Virus record (IMG/VR): IMGVR_UViG_3300043446_002485
Span: 1-27,444 of that record
DNA: 27,444 nucleotides
Strand: one strand, 5' to 3'
Source of the DNA: a virus
A program made the translations under genes and the position numbers. Below the pieces are notes generated by a model, which worked only from the letters and a program-made list of their open reading frames with translations, was not told the origin of the DNA and searched no databases. This document shows, piece by piece, positions 20,646 to 27,239 of the stretch; positions within the stretch are counted from its first letter, which is position 1, and every line of letters starts with the position of its first letter.

Positions 20646-21296
20646 ATGAGTAAATATCAGAAACAACTATTTCCTATTAATATTTTTCATAATTCTGTAA
20701 AAGATAATGAAAAAATAAAGAGTCTTTTAATTCCTAGCATTGAAAAATATAAAAATCAGTTATCTTCACCACCAAAAGGATGGTTAACGACTAAAATTAT
20801 TACATCCTTTGAAAATGAGAAAGTAAATTCTATTTTTGAAAAGGAAGAATTATCAGCAGAGATTAAATCGCAATATGCAAAAGTATTAGAGTCATTTTTT
20901 GATAAACAATGGCAAATGATTATGGGTTCAATATGGTTTAATTACTATGAAAATGGTGAATATCAAGAACCACATACTCATCTTGGATCTTCTATGAGTC
21001 CTATCCATTTCTCATGTGTTCATTTTTTATCATTTGACTCTTCTGTACATACAAATCTTTGTTTTATAGATCCTAATCGTAAACTAAGAAGTCATTATTT
21101 AGAATTTGATTCAAATCATTATAATGAAATATATGAAATGAATGTTAATGAAGGTGATTTAATCATGTTTCCATCTTATTTGGAGCATTTTGTTAGACCT
21201 GGTATTTCAACACCAGGGAATCCAAGAATTACAATTTCTTTTAATATTAGAATTTTAAAATATGGTGATGATATTTTTTGCAATATGTCTAAATAA
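20646..21296 (+). CDS. 2OG-Fe(II) oxygenase (second of three)
   Basis: 216 residues. NYYENGEYQEPHTHLGSSMS supplies His110 and His112 (an HxH version of HxD). FLSF and CFIDPN strands follow, then DLIMFPSYLEHFVRPG with His181 and Arg194 in PRITISFN. This is the pattern of the small uncharacterised 2OG-Fe(II) oxygenases found near tail and fibre genes in cyanophages. AT-rich codon use as in 18184. It ends 30 bases before the collagen-like gene, so co-expression is likely. The substrate could be a phage structural protein. Confidence 0.8.
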   Translation: MSKYQKQLFPINIFHNSVKDNEKIKSLLIPSIEKYKNQLSSPPKGWLTTKIITSFENEKVNSIFEKEELSAEIKSQYAKVLESFFDKQWQMIMGSIWFNYYENGEYQEPHTHLGSSMSPIHFSCVHFLSFDSSVHTNLCFIDPNRKLRSHYLEFDSNHYNEIYEMNVNEGDLIMFPSYLEHFVRPGISTPGNPRITISFNIRILKYGDDIFCNMSK

Positions 21297-21326
21297 TTTT
21301 ACTTACAGGTAAAGCGTCATATAAAA

Positions 21327-23288
21327 ATGAGCGTTTCAAATATTACTAGTGTTTTATTTAAAACAGGTCCAATAAAATTTAAAGATTTGCGTTCTAATTT
21401 TAAAAAAAATGCTGATGGAACTGTAATAGATGGACCAATAAAAGCTAGTGAATTATATCGTGAAACAAATATAACAGTAACAAATCCAATTGTTCCAGAT
21501 GCTGATGAGAATGAAAATATTCCAGCAATTAATTCTGGAAACAATATATTTTTATCTAATTTTAGAAATAGTGTAAAGCAACTTATTTTACGTCAGTCTG
21601 GAACAGATGAAAATTTATATGGAGATTCATATTCGGATTGGGGTGGTAATTTAAATAGAAATGTTCAAAAAATACTGAGGGTAGCTGGATTAGTAGGATC
21701 TGATGATAATACTTTAGCATCTTTTAATTGGTCTGGAGATGCAAGAAATGTAAATGTTGAAGTTACTGGCACAATAGTCGGAACTGCTGGTGTTGGTGGA
21801 ACTTTGGATGATCCCCCTGGTGGTGATGGTGGAGATGCAATAAATCTTGATGCCAATCATAAATTAAGGTTTATAGTAAAAGCAAATGGAAAGATAAGAG
21901 CTGGTGGTGGTGGTGGAGAAGCAGGAGTAACTGGTGATCCAGGATCACCAGGATCACCAGGATCACCAGGTGATTCTGGATCACCAGGAGAAAAAGGTGC
22001 AGATGGCGCTCAAGGACCTGATGGTGCTCCTGGACCTAATGGTGCTCCTGGTGCTAATGGAAAATGTCAAGAACTTGTAGATAAACAATCTCCAGACAAC
22101 TGTGGTGATCCTAAAGGATGTAATGATTGCCCTAATGGATGGGAAACTATGGGATGTTATTTTGCTCCTGCTGGTGGATGTGGTAGTTGGTGGGATCGCA
22201 GATCAGTTAGAGAATCATATTGTTGGAAATACAACAAATATACAATATTTGGTGGTGATGGTGGAGCAGGAAGTGATGGTGGCGTAGGTGGTGCTGGTGG
22301 CGCAGGTGGTGCTGGTGGCGCAGGTGGTGCTGGTGGAAAAGGTGGTTATGGTGGTGCTGGTGGAAAAGGTGGTTCTGGTGGAAAAGGTGGAAAAGGAAAA
22401 GGTTATTATAATTCTACCAATGCTGGTCAAGCTGGTGCTGCTGGTCAAGCTGGTGCTGCAGGCGCAACAGCAGATAAAGGATCAGCAGGATCACAAGGTC
22501 AAGCTGGTGCATCGGGGCAATCGGGTGGTTATGCTGCATATGCACAAGAAGGGCAAGAAGCTGAAAGTTGCGTTGGTGCGAATACTTTAGAGTATGCACA
22601 AGACGGACAAGATGGTTCTAAAGGTCAACAAGGTTTTAAAGGTCAACAAGGTGCTCAAGGTCAAGCTGGTGCTCCTGGATCACCAGGTCAAAATGGCGGA
22701 CCTGGCGGACCTGGTGAAAATGGTGAGGATGGTGGTGCTGGCGGAGATTATGGCGGTCCTGGAGAATCAACACCAAATAGTGGAAAAGGTGGAAAAGGTG
22801 GAATTGCGATCAAAGGTGGATCTGGAATGTATCATGTAATTATTGAACCTGCAGATTCAACTTATCCTTCTGGAGAAGTTTCTGGTCCATATGCACAAAA
22901 TACAACTGATGTTACAAGTGGAGCAGCAACTTCATTTATATTTCCAGCATTTCCCACTTATTCGGTTGCTAAGGATAAACCTTCTATCACAGAAGGGGAG
23001 ACAATTGCATTTACGATAACAACAACAAATGTAGATAACGGAACAGATTTATTCTATACTTTGGATGCATTTGATATTGCAGAATATGATTTCCAAGAAA
23101 ATCCAAGTGGAAATAGACTTTGGGGATATGTTACAATTAATAGTGGAACTGCCTCATTCAATGTAACTGCGGCAACGGATGATGTTTCAGAAGATGCCAA
23201 AGAAATTATTGTTGCGATCCGAACAAATGATCAGACTGGAACTATAGTTGCTTATACAACATTTACCCTTTTAAAAAATATAACATAA
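21327..23288 (+). CDS. Collagen-like, glycine-rich tail fibre/adhesin-type protein
   Basis: 653 residues. 1-120: a phage structural N-terminus (IKFKDLRSNF, GPIKASELYR). 121-200: a beta-rich neck. 203-245: fourteen Gly-X-Y triplets with Pro mostly in Y (GDP, GSP, GAP). 247-299: an insert with seven Cys. 309-360: GGAGGAGGAGG-type polyglycine. 366-400: AGQAGAAGQAG. 427-475: a second Gly-X-Y block (GSKGQQGFKGQQ, GAPGSPGQN). 551-650: a Calx-beta-like strand domain (PSITEGETIAFTITTT onward). Known analogues are phage collagen-like fibres and polyglycine-sandwich adhesins. Likely a distal fibre or adhesin. The Y-position Pro and Lys are those that prolyl and lysyl hydroxylases modify, and hydroxylase-type genes flank it. 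Confidence 0.85.
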   Translation: MSVSNITSVLFKTGPIKFKDLRSNFKKNADGTVIDGPIKASELYRETNITVTNPIVPDADENENIPAINSGNNIFLSNFRNSVKQLILRQSGTDENLYGDSYSDWGGNLNRNVQKILRVAGLVGSDDNTLASFNWSGDARNVNVEVTGTIVGTAGVGGTLDDPPGGDGGDAINLDANHKLRFIVKANGKIRAGGGGGEAGVTGDPGSPGSPGSPGDSGSPGEKGADGAQGPDGAPGPNGAPGANGKCQELVDKQSPDNCGDPKGCNDCPNGWETMGCYFAPAGGCGSWWDRRSVRESYCWKYNKYTIFGGDGGAGSDGGVGGAGGAGGAGGAGGAGGKGGYGGAGGKGGSGGKGGKGKGYYNSTNAGQAGAAGQAGAAGATADKGSAGSQGQAGASGQSGGYAAYAQEGQEAESCVGANTLEYAQDGQDGSKGQQGFKGQQGAQGQAGAPGSPGQNGGPGGPGENGEDGGAGGDYGGPGESTPNSGKGGKGGIAIKGGSGMYHVIIEPADSTYPSGEVSGPYAQNTTDVTSGAATSFIFPAFPTYSVAKDKPSITEGETIAFTITTTNVDNGTDLFYTLDAFDIAEYDFQENPSGNRLWGYVTINSGTASFNVTAATDDVSEDAKEIIVAIRTNDQTGTIVAYTTFTLLKNIT

Positions 23289-23325
23289 TTTAAATATATA
23301 AACATGTAGACTTTAGAAATATACT

Positions 23326-23850
23326 ATGAGAAATCCGTCTAAATTCTTAAAATCATATATTAATAAGTTTAAATCGTTTGAGTTAACTCCTCTTGAAAAG
23401 GAGAAATTCACTGAAATGGTACGCATATTATCCAATGTAGAAACTTATAAACTTGAGTTTTCTGATGTAGATTCGGAAATTTCCGAAAAAAGATTTAAAA
23501 TATGCCAGGCTTGTGAACATATTAGCATTGATAAAAAAAAGTATAATAATCTAGATGAACATTGTGCTCTTTGTAATTGCAATTTACAAGGAAAAGTTAA
23601 ACGACCTTATGAACAATGTCCTTTGCGTAAATGGGTAAATGATGATAGACTAATGAAAGAACACATAGATCAGGCAGAAAAAATCATTAATGATTTGTCA
23701 AATGATTCATCGTGGATTAATTTATTGAGTGCCGAAGAGCAATTTGAAGTAAATTATAAAGAAGCAATTGAAAGACTTGAAAAAGACTCAAGCACTGATT
23801 TGGTAAATGAACTAATTAAACAATCTGAGAGCACAGAAGAAAATGAGTGA
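23326..23850 (+). CDS. Zinc-cluster protein (CxxC/CxxCxC type), longer twin
   Basis: 174 residues. The metal-binding core is Cys60-x2-Cys63, Cys80-x2-Cys83-x-Cys85, then Cys98-Pro. The same layout, with identical 12-residue spacing to the last Cys, occurs in the next gene. Helical N- and C-terminal extensions flank it. I recall such small Cys-cluster proteins behind fibre genes in cyanophages; function unknown. The AT-rich gap before it holds AAATATATAAACATG, a possible late-promoter-like stretch. Confidence 0.74.
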   Translation: MRNPSKFLKSYINKFKSFELTPLEKEKFTEMVRILSNVETYKLEFSDVDSEISEKRFKICQACEHISIDKKKYNNLDEHCALCNCNLQGKVKRPYEQCPLRKWVNDDRLMKEHIDQAEKIINDLSNDSSWINLLSAEEQFEVNYKEAIERLEKDSSTDLVNELIKQSESTEENE

Positions 23851-24127
23851 AGAACAACAGTATCCTTCAATTCCAGATCAGGCAAAGAACATTGTAAATC
23901 TGGTACAGGATGCAATTACTGATGTATTAAAGGGTAATCAGTTATTTGTATCCGAAGAAGAGCAAAATAGAAGAATGGGCATTTGTAATCAGTGCGAATA
24001 CTTTTCCCAAGAAGATATAAGATGTAAACAATGTGGTTGTTTTTTAAAGCAGAAAGTTTCTTTTACCGCATCCAAGTGCCCAATTAATCGTTGGGAAAAT
24101 AACGAAACAGGTGCTTCTTGGTTCTAA
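23843..24127 (+). CDS. Zinc-cluster protein (CxxC/CxxCxC type), shorter twin
   Basis: 94 residues. Cys48-x2-Cys51, Cys61-x2-Cys64-x-Cys66, 12 residues, Cys79-Pro, then INRWE. Paralogous to the upstream protein, from which it differs mainly in the shorter first loop. Overlaps that gene by eight bases. Its stop overlaps the convergent minus-strand gene by four bases, with no visible terminator between them. Confidence 0.74.
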   Translation: MSEEQQYPSIPDQAKNIVNLVQDAITDVLKGNQLFVSEEEQNRRMGICNQCEYFSQEDIRCKQCGCFLKQKVSFTASKCPINRWENNETGASWF

Positions 24128-24867
24128 CCATAATACCAATAGAAACCTCTGAAACTGTAGCGTCCAGGATGATTTAAACTCTTAATGAGTCCCATACCTC
24201 TACCTGCACCACGTAATTGTCTTAAACCTTCGGCAACACTTTCATAACGGGGACCTAATCTCTCCGTTTTTTTGTGTATGCCAAAGATGGATCTATTTCT
24301 AGTATTCTCTTCAATCATTGACCATTTGTATCCATAACATCTATAACAATTACGGGCGCAGGATAATATATTTGAATTCTTTCTTGCATTACCAGTAACT
24401 TCTATTGCTGCTTCTGATGCCGAATTCCATAATTTAATTTCACCAGTTTCAACATTCTTTCCTTGTACTTTACATCCAATACGTTTACTTTTACTTCTAT
24501 CTTCATCCGTAAATACATGTAAAGAAGTTGATTTTTTAATTTCAAGTGGTACTATAATTTCATCATCTTCATCGTCTTCATCTTCTTCAAAGATACGATA
24601 GTTATATCCTTGATTGTAACTGTTATAATATTCAATCCAATTTTTCTTTTTATCTTCAAATTCTCTTTCATCACAGTCTTCAATCTCTTGTATACCAAAC
24701 CGATGTATTCCGTATTGACGAAATGCTCTGTGTAATGGTTCGGATGACATCTTATTTGCTTTTTGTATGTGAGATTGCCATTCCTTATTCATGGGTTGTA
24801 GAGTATAATCCACAAACTTGAATCCATTCTCTTTGTTGATGATTAAGTAAATGATACCTCGTGCCAT
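24124..24867 (-). CDS. GIY-YIG-like protein with degenerate active site
   Basis: 247 residues. GIIYLIINKENGFKFVDYT corresponds to the GIY...YIG strands of GIY-YIG endonucleases. PLHRAFRQYGIHRFGIQEIE and WIEYYNSYNQGYNY match the family's later helices and its Glu. The second motif reads FVD instead of YIG/YVG, and the usual catalytic Arg position is unclear (MNKEWQSHI), so cleavage may be lost. An acidic linker (EDEDDEDDE) is followed by a NUMOD-like DNA-binding segment (WNSASEAAIEVTG, then GYKW). Relatives are homing endonucleases. It is two bases downstream of the oxygenase gene on the same strand, so the two are probably one transcript. Confidence 0.7.
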   Translation of the reverse strand: MARGIIYLIINKENGFKFVDYTLQPMNKEWQSHIQKANKMSSEPLHRAFRQYGIHRFGIQEIEDCDEREFEDKKKNWIEYYNSYNQGYNYRIFEEDEDDEDDEIIVPLEIKKSTSLHVFTDEDRSKSKRIGCKVQGKNVETGEIKLWNSASEAAIEVTGNARKNSNILSCARNCYRCYGYKWSMIEENTRNRSIFGIHKKTERLGPRYESVAEGLRQLRGAGRGMGLIKSLNHPGRYSFRGFYWYYG

Positions 24868-24868
24868 A

Positions 24869-25486
24869 TTATTTAAATCTAGGACCCATTACCCAACCAA
24901 CTAAACTCTTACGCACACCTGATTTAATTGTTCTAACTCTATGTTTTATTCTTGAATCAAATATAATGAGTGATCCCTGACTTTTTGGTGCGAAATATGT
25001 ATTATCGTTATTATCTAAAAATTGAATGTCACCACCTGTATAAGATTCTGGATCTGATAATTGCAATGTAAATGATAATTTTCTAATATACTGTCCTTGT
25101 ATTGTATTTAAATCTTCTTTTATATTAGTTGCTTGTGATGGTATTAATGATGGTTTGTGATATGTATCTAATCCTTGATCCACGTGCCATCCATAATATG
25201 ATCCTTCATCATATTTTGTATATTGAATACATTGACCATCAATTCCAGTGATGTCATAATAAAAGTTTTCGGCATTTGCTCTTTGAATGTAGTGCCATAG
25301 AAAACCACCAATCCAGTGTGTTGTTGGTATCCATACGTTTTTACTATTTCTTTTTTGTTTATCAATTTTATTTTCTATGAGTGTTGAATCTTGCATATGA
25401 GAATCAAACTTTTGAATGTCTTCAATAAGTATATTCACAATCTCTTGTGGTAGATGTGTTTCGTACCATGTTGTTAGAAATGCCAT
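24869..25486 (-). CDS. 2OG-Fe(II) oxygenase, prolyl-4-hydroxylase-like (third of three)
   Basis: 205 residues. YYGWHVDQ gives His101-x-Asp103. SRIKHRV gives His182. VRKSLVGWVMGP supplies Arg192 for 2-oxoglutarate. GQYIRKLSFTLQLSDPESYTGGDIQF is the P4H/PiuC-type core. It is the closest of the three to prolyl 4-hydroxylase-like enzymes. It is encoded opposite to the collagen-like gene, with its start 2.2 kb from that gene's end, and is transcribed from the divergent region at 25487-26029. Candidate substrate: Y-position Pro of the collagen-like protein (inference). Confidence 0.85.
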   Translation of the reverse strand: MAFLTTWYETHLPQEIVNILIEDIQKFDSHMQDSTLIENKIDKQKRNSKNVWIPTTHWIGGFLWHYIQRANAENFYYDITGIDGQCIQYTKYDEGSYYGWHVDQGLDTYHKPSLIPSQATNIKEDLNTIQGQYIRKLSFTLQLSDPESYTGGDIQFLDNNDNTYFAPKSQGSLIIFDSRIKHRVRTIKSGVRKSLVGWVMGPRFK

Positions 25487-25640
25487 ATTTTATAGTGTTT
25501 AATATACTAATTATAGTGTTATATATACCTTTCTAATTGTGTGCTTTTTTGCGATGTGTGAGAATGCCAATAATGAGAAAAAATCTGTTATTGTGTGATA
25601 TAATGATAGTATTATGTTGTGAAATAGTCTTATAATATCT

Positions 25641-25730
25641 TTAAATGCCTCTAATACCTTATAAATGTCTCTAAATGCTTGTAAATGCTTGTAAATGCTT
25701 GTAAATGCTTGTAAATGCTTGTAAATGTGT
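25641..25730. repeat. Nine-unit 10-bp tandem repeat, consensus GTAAATGCTT
   Basis: Units start every ten bases from 25641. The first four are divergent (TTAAATGCCT, CTAATACCTT, ATAAATGTCT, CTAAATGCTT), the next four (25681-25720) are identical GTAAATGCTT, and the last is GTAAATGTGT. The period is close to one DNA helical turn. It lies in the leader of the leftward transcript. Confidence 0.9.
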
Positions 25731-25751
25731 CCGAGTCTTGTGAGGTTGGCG

Positions 25752-25780
25752 AGCATAGCATAAAACGCGCAGTTTGTCAA
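25752..25780 (-). promoter_or_regulatory. Leftward sigma70-type promoter
   Basis: On the minus strand, perfect TTGACA (25775-25780), 17-base spacer, and TATGCT (25752-25757). Transcription would start near 25745, run through the tandem repeats and reach the oxygenase and GIY-YIG-like genes with a leader of about 260 bases. Confidence 0.75.
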
Positions 25781-25810
25781 GTTTTACCCCGCCGCCCCCA
25801 TAAAACTGTT

Positions 25811-25989
25811 ACGAGATCCTCACGAGATCAGACATCCTTATAAGACTACGAGATCTGCACGAGATCGCATTACGAGATCTTATAATATCAGCATATCTTA
25901 ACATTACGAGCATTATATGCATATATAACAGTATCATAATCTGGTACGAGATCTGGGCGAGCACAAGGGCTTGCAGTTCCTACGAGATC
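25811..25989. repeat. Cluster of seven ACGAGATC boxes (candidate operators)
   Basis: Exact ACGAGATC begins at 25811, 25822, 25848, 25859, 25872, 25946 and 25982; an eighth copy lies in the gene at 26107. Two pairs are spaced 11 bases apart, about one helical turn. The last copy lies inside the spacer of the rightward promoter. Shorter ACGAG copies occur at 25916 and 26023. Placement suggests repressor or activator sites. Each box contains GATC. Confidence 0.8.
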
Positions 25990-25999
25990 GTGATACAAT
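25971..25999 (+). promoter_or_regulatory. Rightward promoter of the acidic mini-gene
   Basis: TTGCAG (25971-25976), 17-base spacer, TACAAT (25994-25999) with an extended TGA just before it. An ACGAGATC box occupies the spacer (25982-25989). Transcription start near 26006, leader about 24 bases to ATG 26030. Confidence 0.75.
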
Positions 26000-26029
26000 A
26001 TACACACGTTCATCAAACTACTACGAGTT

Positions 26030-26185
26030 ATGTACGACGACTACGAGAGCGATTATTACGGGAATGATTGTAGCCTCGATGAAGATTCGTACTACGAGAA
26101 TCATGTACGAGATCTGCACGAGGATGATGATTATGCACGTGATGGGCAAGATTATCAAGATCTTGCATATCGCCACTATGCATGA
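26030..26185 (+). CDS. Extremely acidic, Tyr-rich 51-residue protein (DNA-mimic-like)
   Basis: Starts MYDDYESDYYGNDCSLDEDS. 13 Asp, 4 Glu and 10 Tyr among 51 residues, against three Arg and no Lys; net charge about -14. Known DNA-mimic inhibitors such as T7 Ocr are similarly acidic, but there is no sequence similarity I can claim. It has its own promoter with an operator-like box. No strong ribosome-binding site is seen. Its reading frame itself holds copies of the ACGAG motif. Possible roles: inhibitor of a host DNA-binding or restriction protein, or a regulator. The 8761 gene is the only other protein this small with such isolated control. Confidence 0.62.
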   Translation: MYDDYESDYYGNDCSLDEDSYYENHVRDLHEDDDYARDGQDYQDLAYRHYA

Positions 26186-26191
26186 TACAAT
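26163..26191 (+). promoter_or_regulatory. Twin rightward promoter for the second mini-gene
   Basis: TTGCAT (26163-26168), 17-base spacer, TACAAT (26186-26191), lying across the end of the acidic gene. The stretch TGATACAATA and the following CACAC match the promoter at 25971. The two look like a duplicated promoter unit. Confidence 0.7.
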
Positions 26192-26215
26192 ACTCACACA
26201 CCGCAGGAGATACAC

Positions 26216-26365
26216 ATGATCGCACAAAAACGCAAGGTAAGTGTCACTCTGTACATTGAGTGTTATGATGATCTAGATCTAGAAGATCTCAATTGGAGAG
26301 AAATATTAGACTTGCAGGGTGATGAAGAAGTCTATTCTACCATCAGAGATCACGATCCGTATTGA
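26216..26365 (+). CDS. Unknown 49-residue protein
   Basis: Starts MIAQKRKVSVTLYIECYDDL with a good CAGGAG seven bases upstream and its own promoter. A basic beginning is followed by an acidic body (DLDLEDLNWREILDLQGDEE). Strand-then-helix layout. No family recognised. Probably made early along with the acidic gene. Confidence 0.66.
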   Translation: MIAQKRKVSVTLYIECYDDLDLEDLNWREILDLQGDEEVYSTIRDHDPY

Positions 26366-26368
26366 TGG

Positions 26369-26449
26369 TGTGCCAGTTCTTATAGTGGCACAAGTATCAT
26401 AATATTATATCACGATGGTGTTATGTGTGCCACTATAAGAACTGGCACA
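26369..26449. repeat. Perfect 24-bp inverted repeat with 33-base loop
   Basis: Arms 26369-26392 and 26426-26449 are exact reverse complements. The arm ends TGTGCCA and TGGCACA are themselves complementary, so each arm can also fold alone. The right arm contains AACTGGCACA, the tag shared with the stem-loop cassettes; the left arm carries it reversed. The loop is AT-rich. It lies four bases after a stop, so a bidirectional terminator or protein-binding cruciform are the likely options. Confidence 0.88.
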
Positions 26450-26510
26450 GTGTTGCCTTGAAGCACCCCGAAGAGGGTTTATGTTGGTTCTGTTCAACAC
26501 ACAACGCCCC

Positions 26511-26714
26511 ATGGTTTTCATCACTGTTCCTGATCACGGTTGTGTATATACTCTCTCCCAAGAAGATGGTGATGAATTGTATTATGCTCCGATCTACACG
26601 AATGGTACAATTAATCTTGAAGAATTTGCACCTGTAGATCTTGATTCTGCAGATATGGATGAGATGGAATTGTTTGACATTCGCAATCGGTTGAGTGCCA
26701 TGTGCCAATTCTGA
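26511..26714 (+). CDS. Small acidic protein of unknown function
   Basis: 67 residues from ATG 26511, preferred over in-frame ATG 26481 because the ACGCCCC-ATG context matches the ACCCC-ATG starts at 19036 and 27240. It starts MVFITVPDHGCVYTLSQEDG and continues with LEEFAPVDLDSADMDEME. Beta-rich N-terminus, acidic helical end. No family recognised. Confidence 0.66.
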   Translation: MVFITVPDHGCVYTLSQEDGDELYYAPIYTNGTINLEEFAPVDLDSADMDEMELFDIRNRLSAMCQF

Positions 26715-26715
26715 T

Positions 26716-26760
26716 ACTGGCACACACCCCCTTGCGCTTCTGGTGCTGGGGGGTTAAATT
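26716..26760 (+). promoter_or_regulatory. Stem-loop plus promoter cassette
   Basis: The tag ACTGGCACA begins two bases after a stop. Then comes a stem ACCCCC/GGGGGT (26726-26731 with 26749-26754) and a -10-like TAAATT (26755-26760), followed by ACATTCGTTC, which matches the cassette at 27170 (ACATTTGTTC). The start ATG 26787 follows. Confidence 0.55.
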
Positions 26761-26786
26761 ACATTCGTTCACCTGAAACACCATCC

Positions 26787-27167
26787 ATGGCAACTCGCTC
26801 ACGTATTGGCATTCAACTTGCCGATGAATCTGTGCTCTCGGTGTATCATCACTGGGATGGATATCCTGAATGGTTGGGTCGTATTCTCACCACACATTAT
26901 AACAGCAAAGAACTTGCTGCCGAACTGATTGACGGTGGTGATATGTCTACCTGCTGGGGTGAAGATAAGGAACCCGAATATTATAGTGCCCGTGGTGAGG
27001 ATTGCCCTCCTTATCATGATGCTTCACTGGAAGAGTATCTCTCCGATGGTGAAGAGTTTGCCTATCTGTTCACAAATGGTGAATGGGTATGCTACAACAT
27101 GCACCAGTTTGAAGATGACCAATCTCCCGAACTGGTAGAGATTCCTGCTGGTGCGCTGGCAGTTTGA
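26787..27167 (+). CDS. Conserved protein of a phage/cyanobacterial family (MATRSRIGI type)
   Basis: 126 residues. MATRSRIGIQLADESVLSVY, then HHWDGYPEWLGRILTTHYNS, belongs to a widespread uncharacterised family in phages and bacteria in which xTRxRIGI and Y.HWDGYP are the hallmarks. The second half is acidic (YLSDGEEFAYLFTNGEWVCY). Function unknown. Confidence 0.78.
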   Translation: MATRSRIGIQLADESVLSVYHHWDGYPEWLGRILTTHYNSKELAAELIDGGDMSTCWGEDKEPEYYSARGEDCPPYHDASLEEYLSDGEEFAYLFTNGEWVCYNMHQFEDDQSPELVEIPAGALAV

Positions 27168-27169
27168 GA

Positions 27170-27214
27170 ACTGGCACATCGGGTGCCCCACGGCACCCTC
27201 AACCCTGCTACATT
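27170..27214 (+). promoter_or_regulatory. Stem-loop plus promoter cassette
   Basis: The tag ACTGGCACA begins two bases after a stop (27170-27178). A perfect stem GGGTGCC-ccac-GGCACCC follows (27181-27198), without a T run. A -10-like TACATT lies at 27209-27214, followed by ACATTTGTTC and then ATCACCCC-ATG. Same arrangement as 26716. Confidence 0.6.
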
Positions 27215-27239
27215 ACATTTGTTCTTGAGGGATCACCCC

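Larger units (their letters stand above)
25487..26029. other. Divergent non-coding control region
   Basis: 543 bases without a believable gene between a leftward oxygenase gene and rightward mini-genes. From left to right it holds an AT-rich leader for the leftward gene (with repeated CACTATAA), nine 10-bp tandem repeats, a leftward promoter, a GC-rich patch (CCCCGCCGCCCCCA), seven ACGAGATC boxes and a rightward promoter. Such density of repeats and promoters fits a main regulatory switch, and a replication origin is possible. Confidence 0.7.

Noticed and set aside
22102-22839. Several alternative-frame proteins made of Val/Leu/Met repeats
   Set aside because: They are frame shadows of the glycine-rich repeats in the fibre gene.
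25641-25730. Tandem repeats as a CRISPR array
   Set aside because: Units are 10 bp, directly adjacent, with no spacers and no cas genes.
25511-25780. 89-residue minus-strand frame with repeated IYKHLQAF units
   Set aside because: It would start on the -35 element of the leftward promoter, upstream of the transcript start. The peptide repeat is only a by-product of the 10-bp DNA repeat read in three phases.
26021-26227. Two minus-strand frames opposite the acidic mini-gene
   Set aside because: The + strand gene has a good promoter and is followed by a second gene with a promoter and ribosome-binding site; the minus frames have neither.
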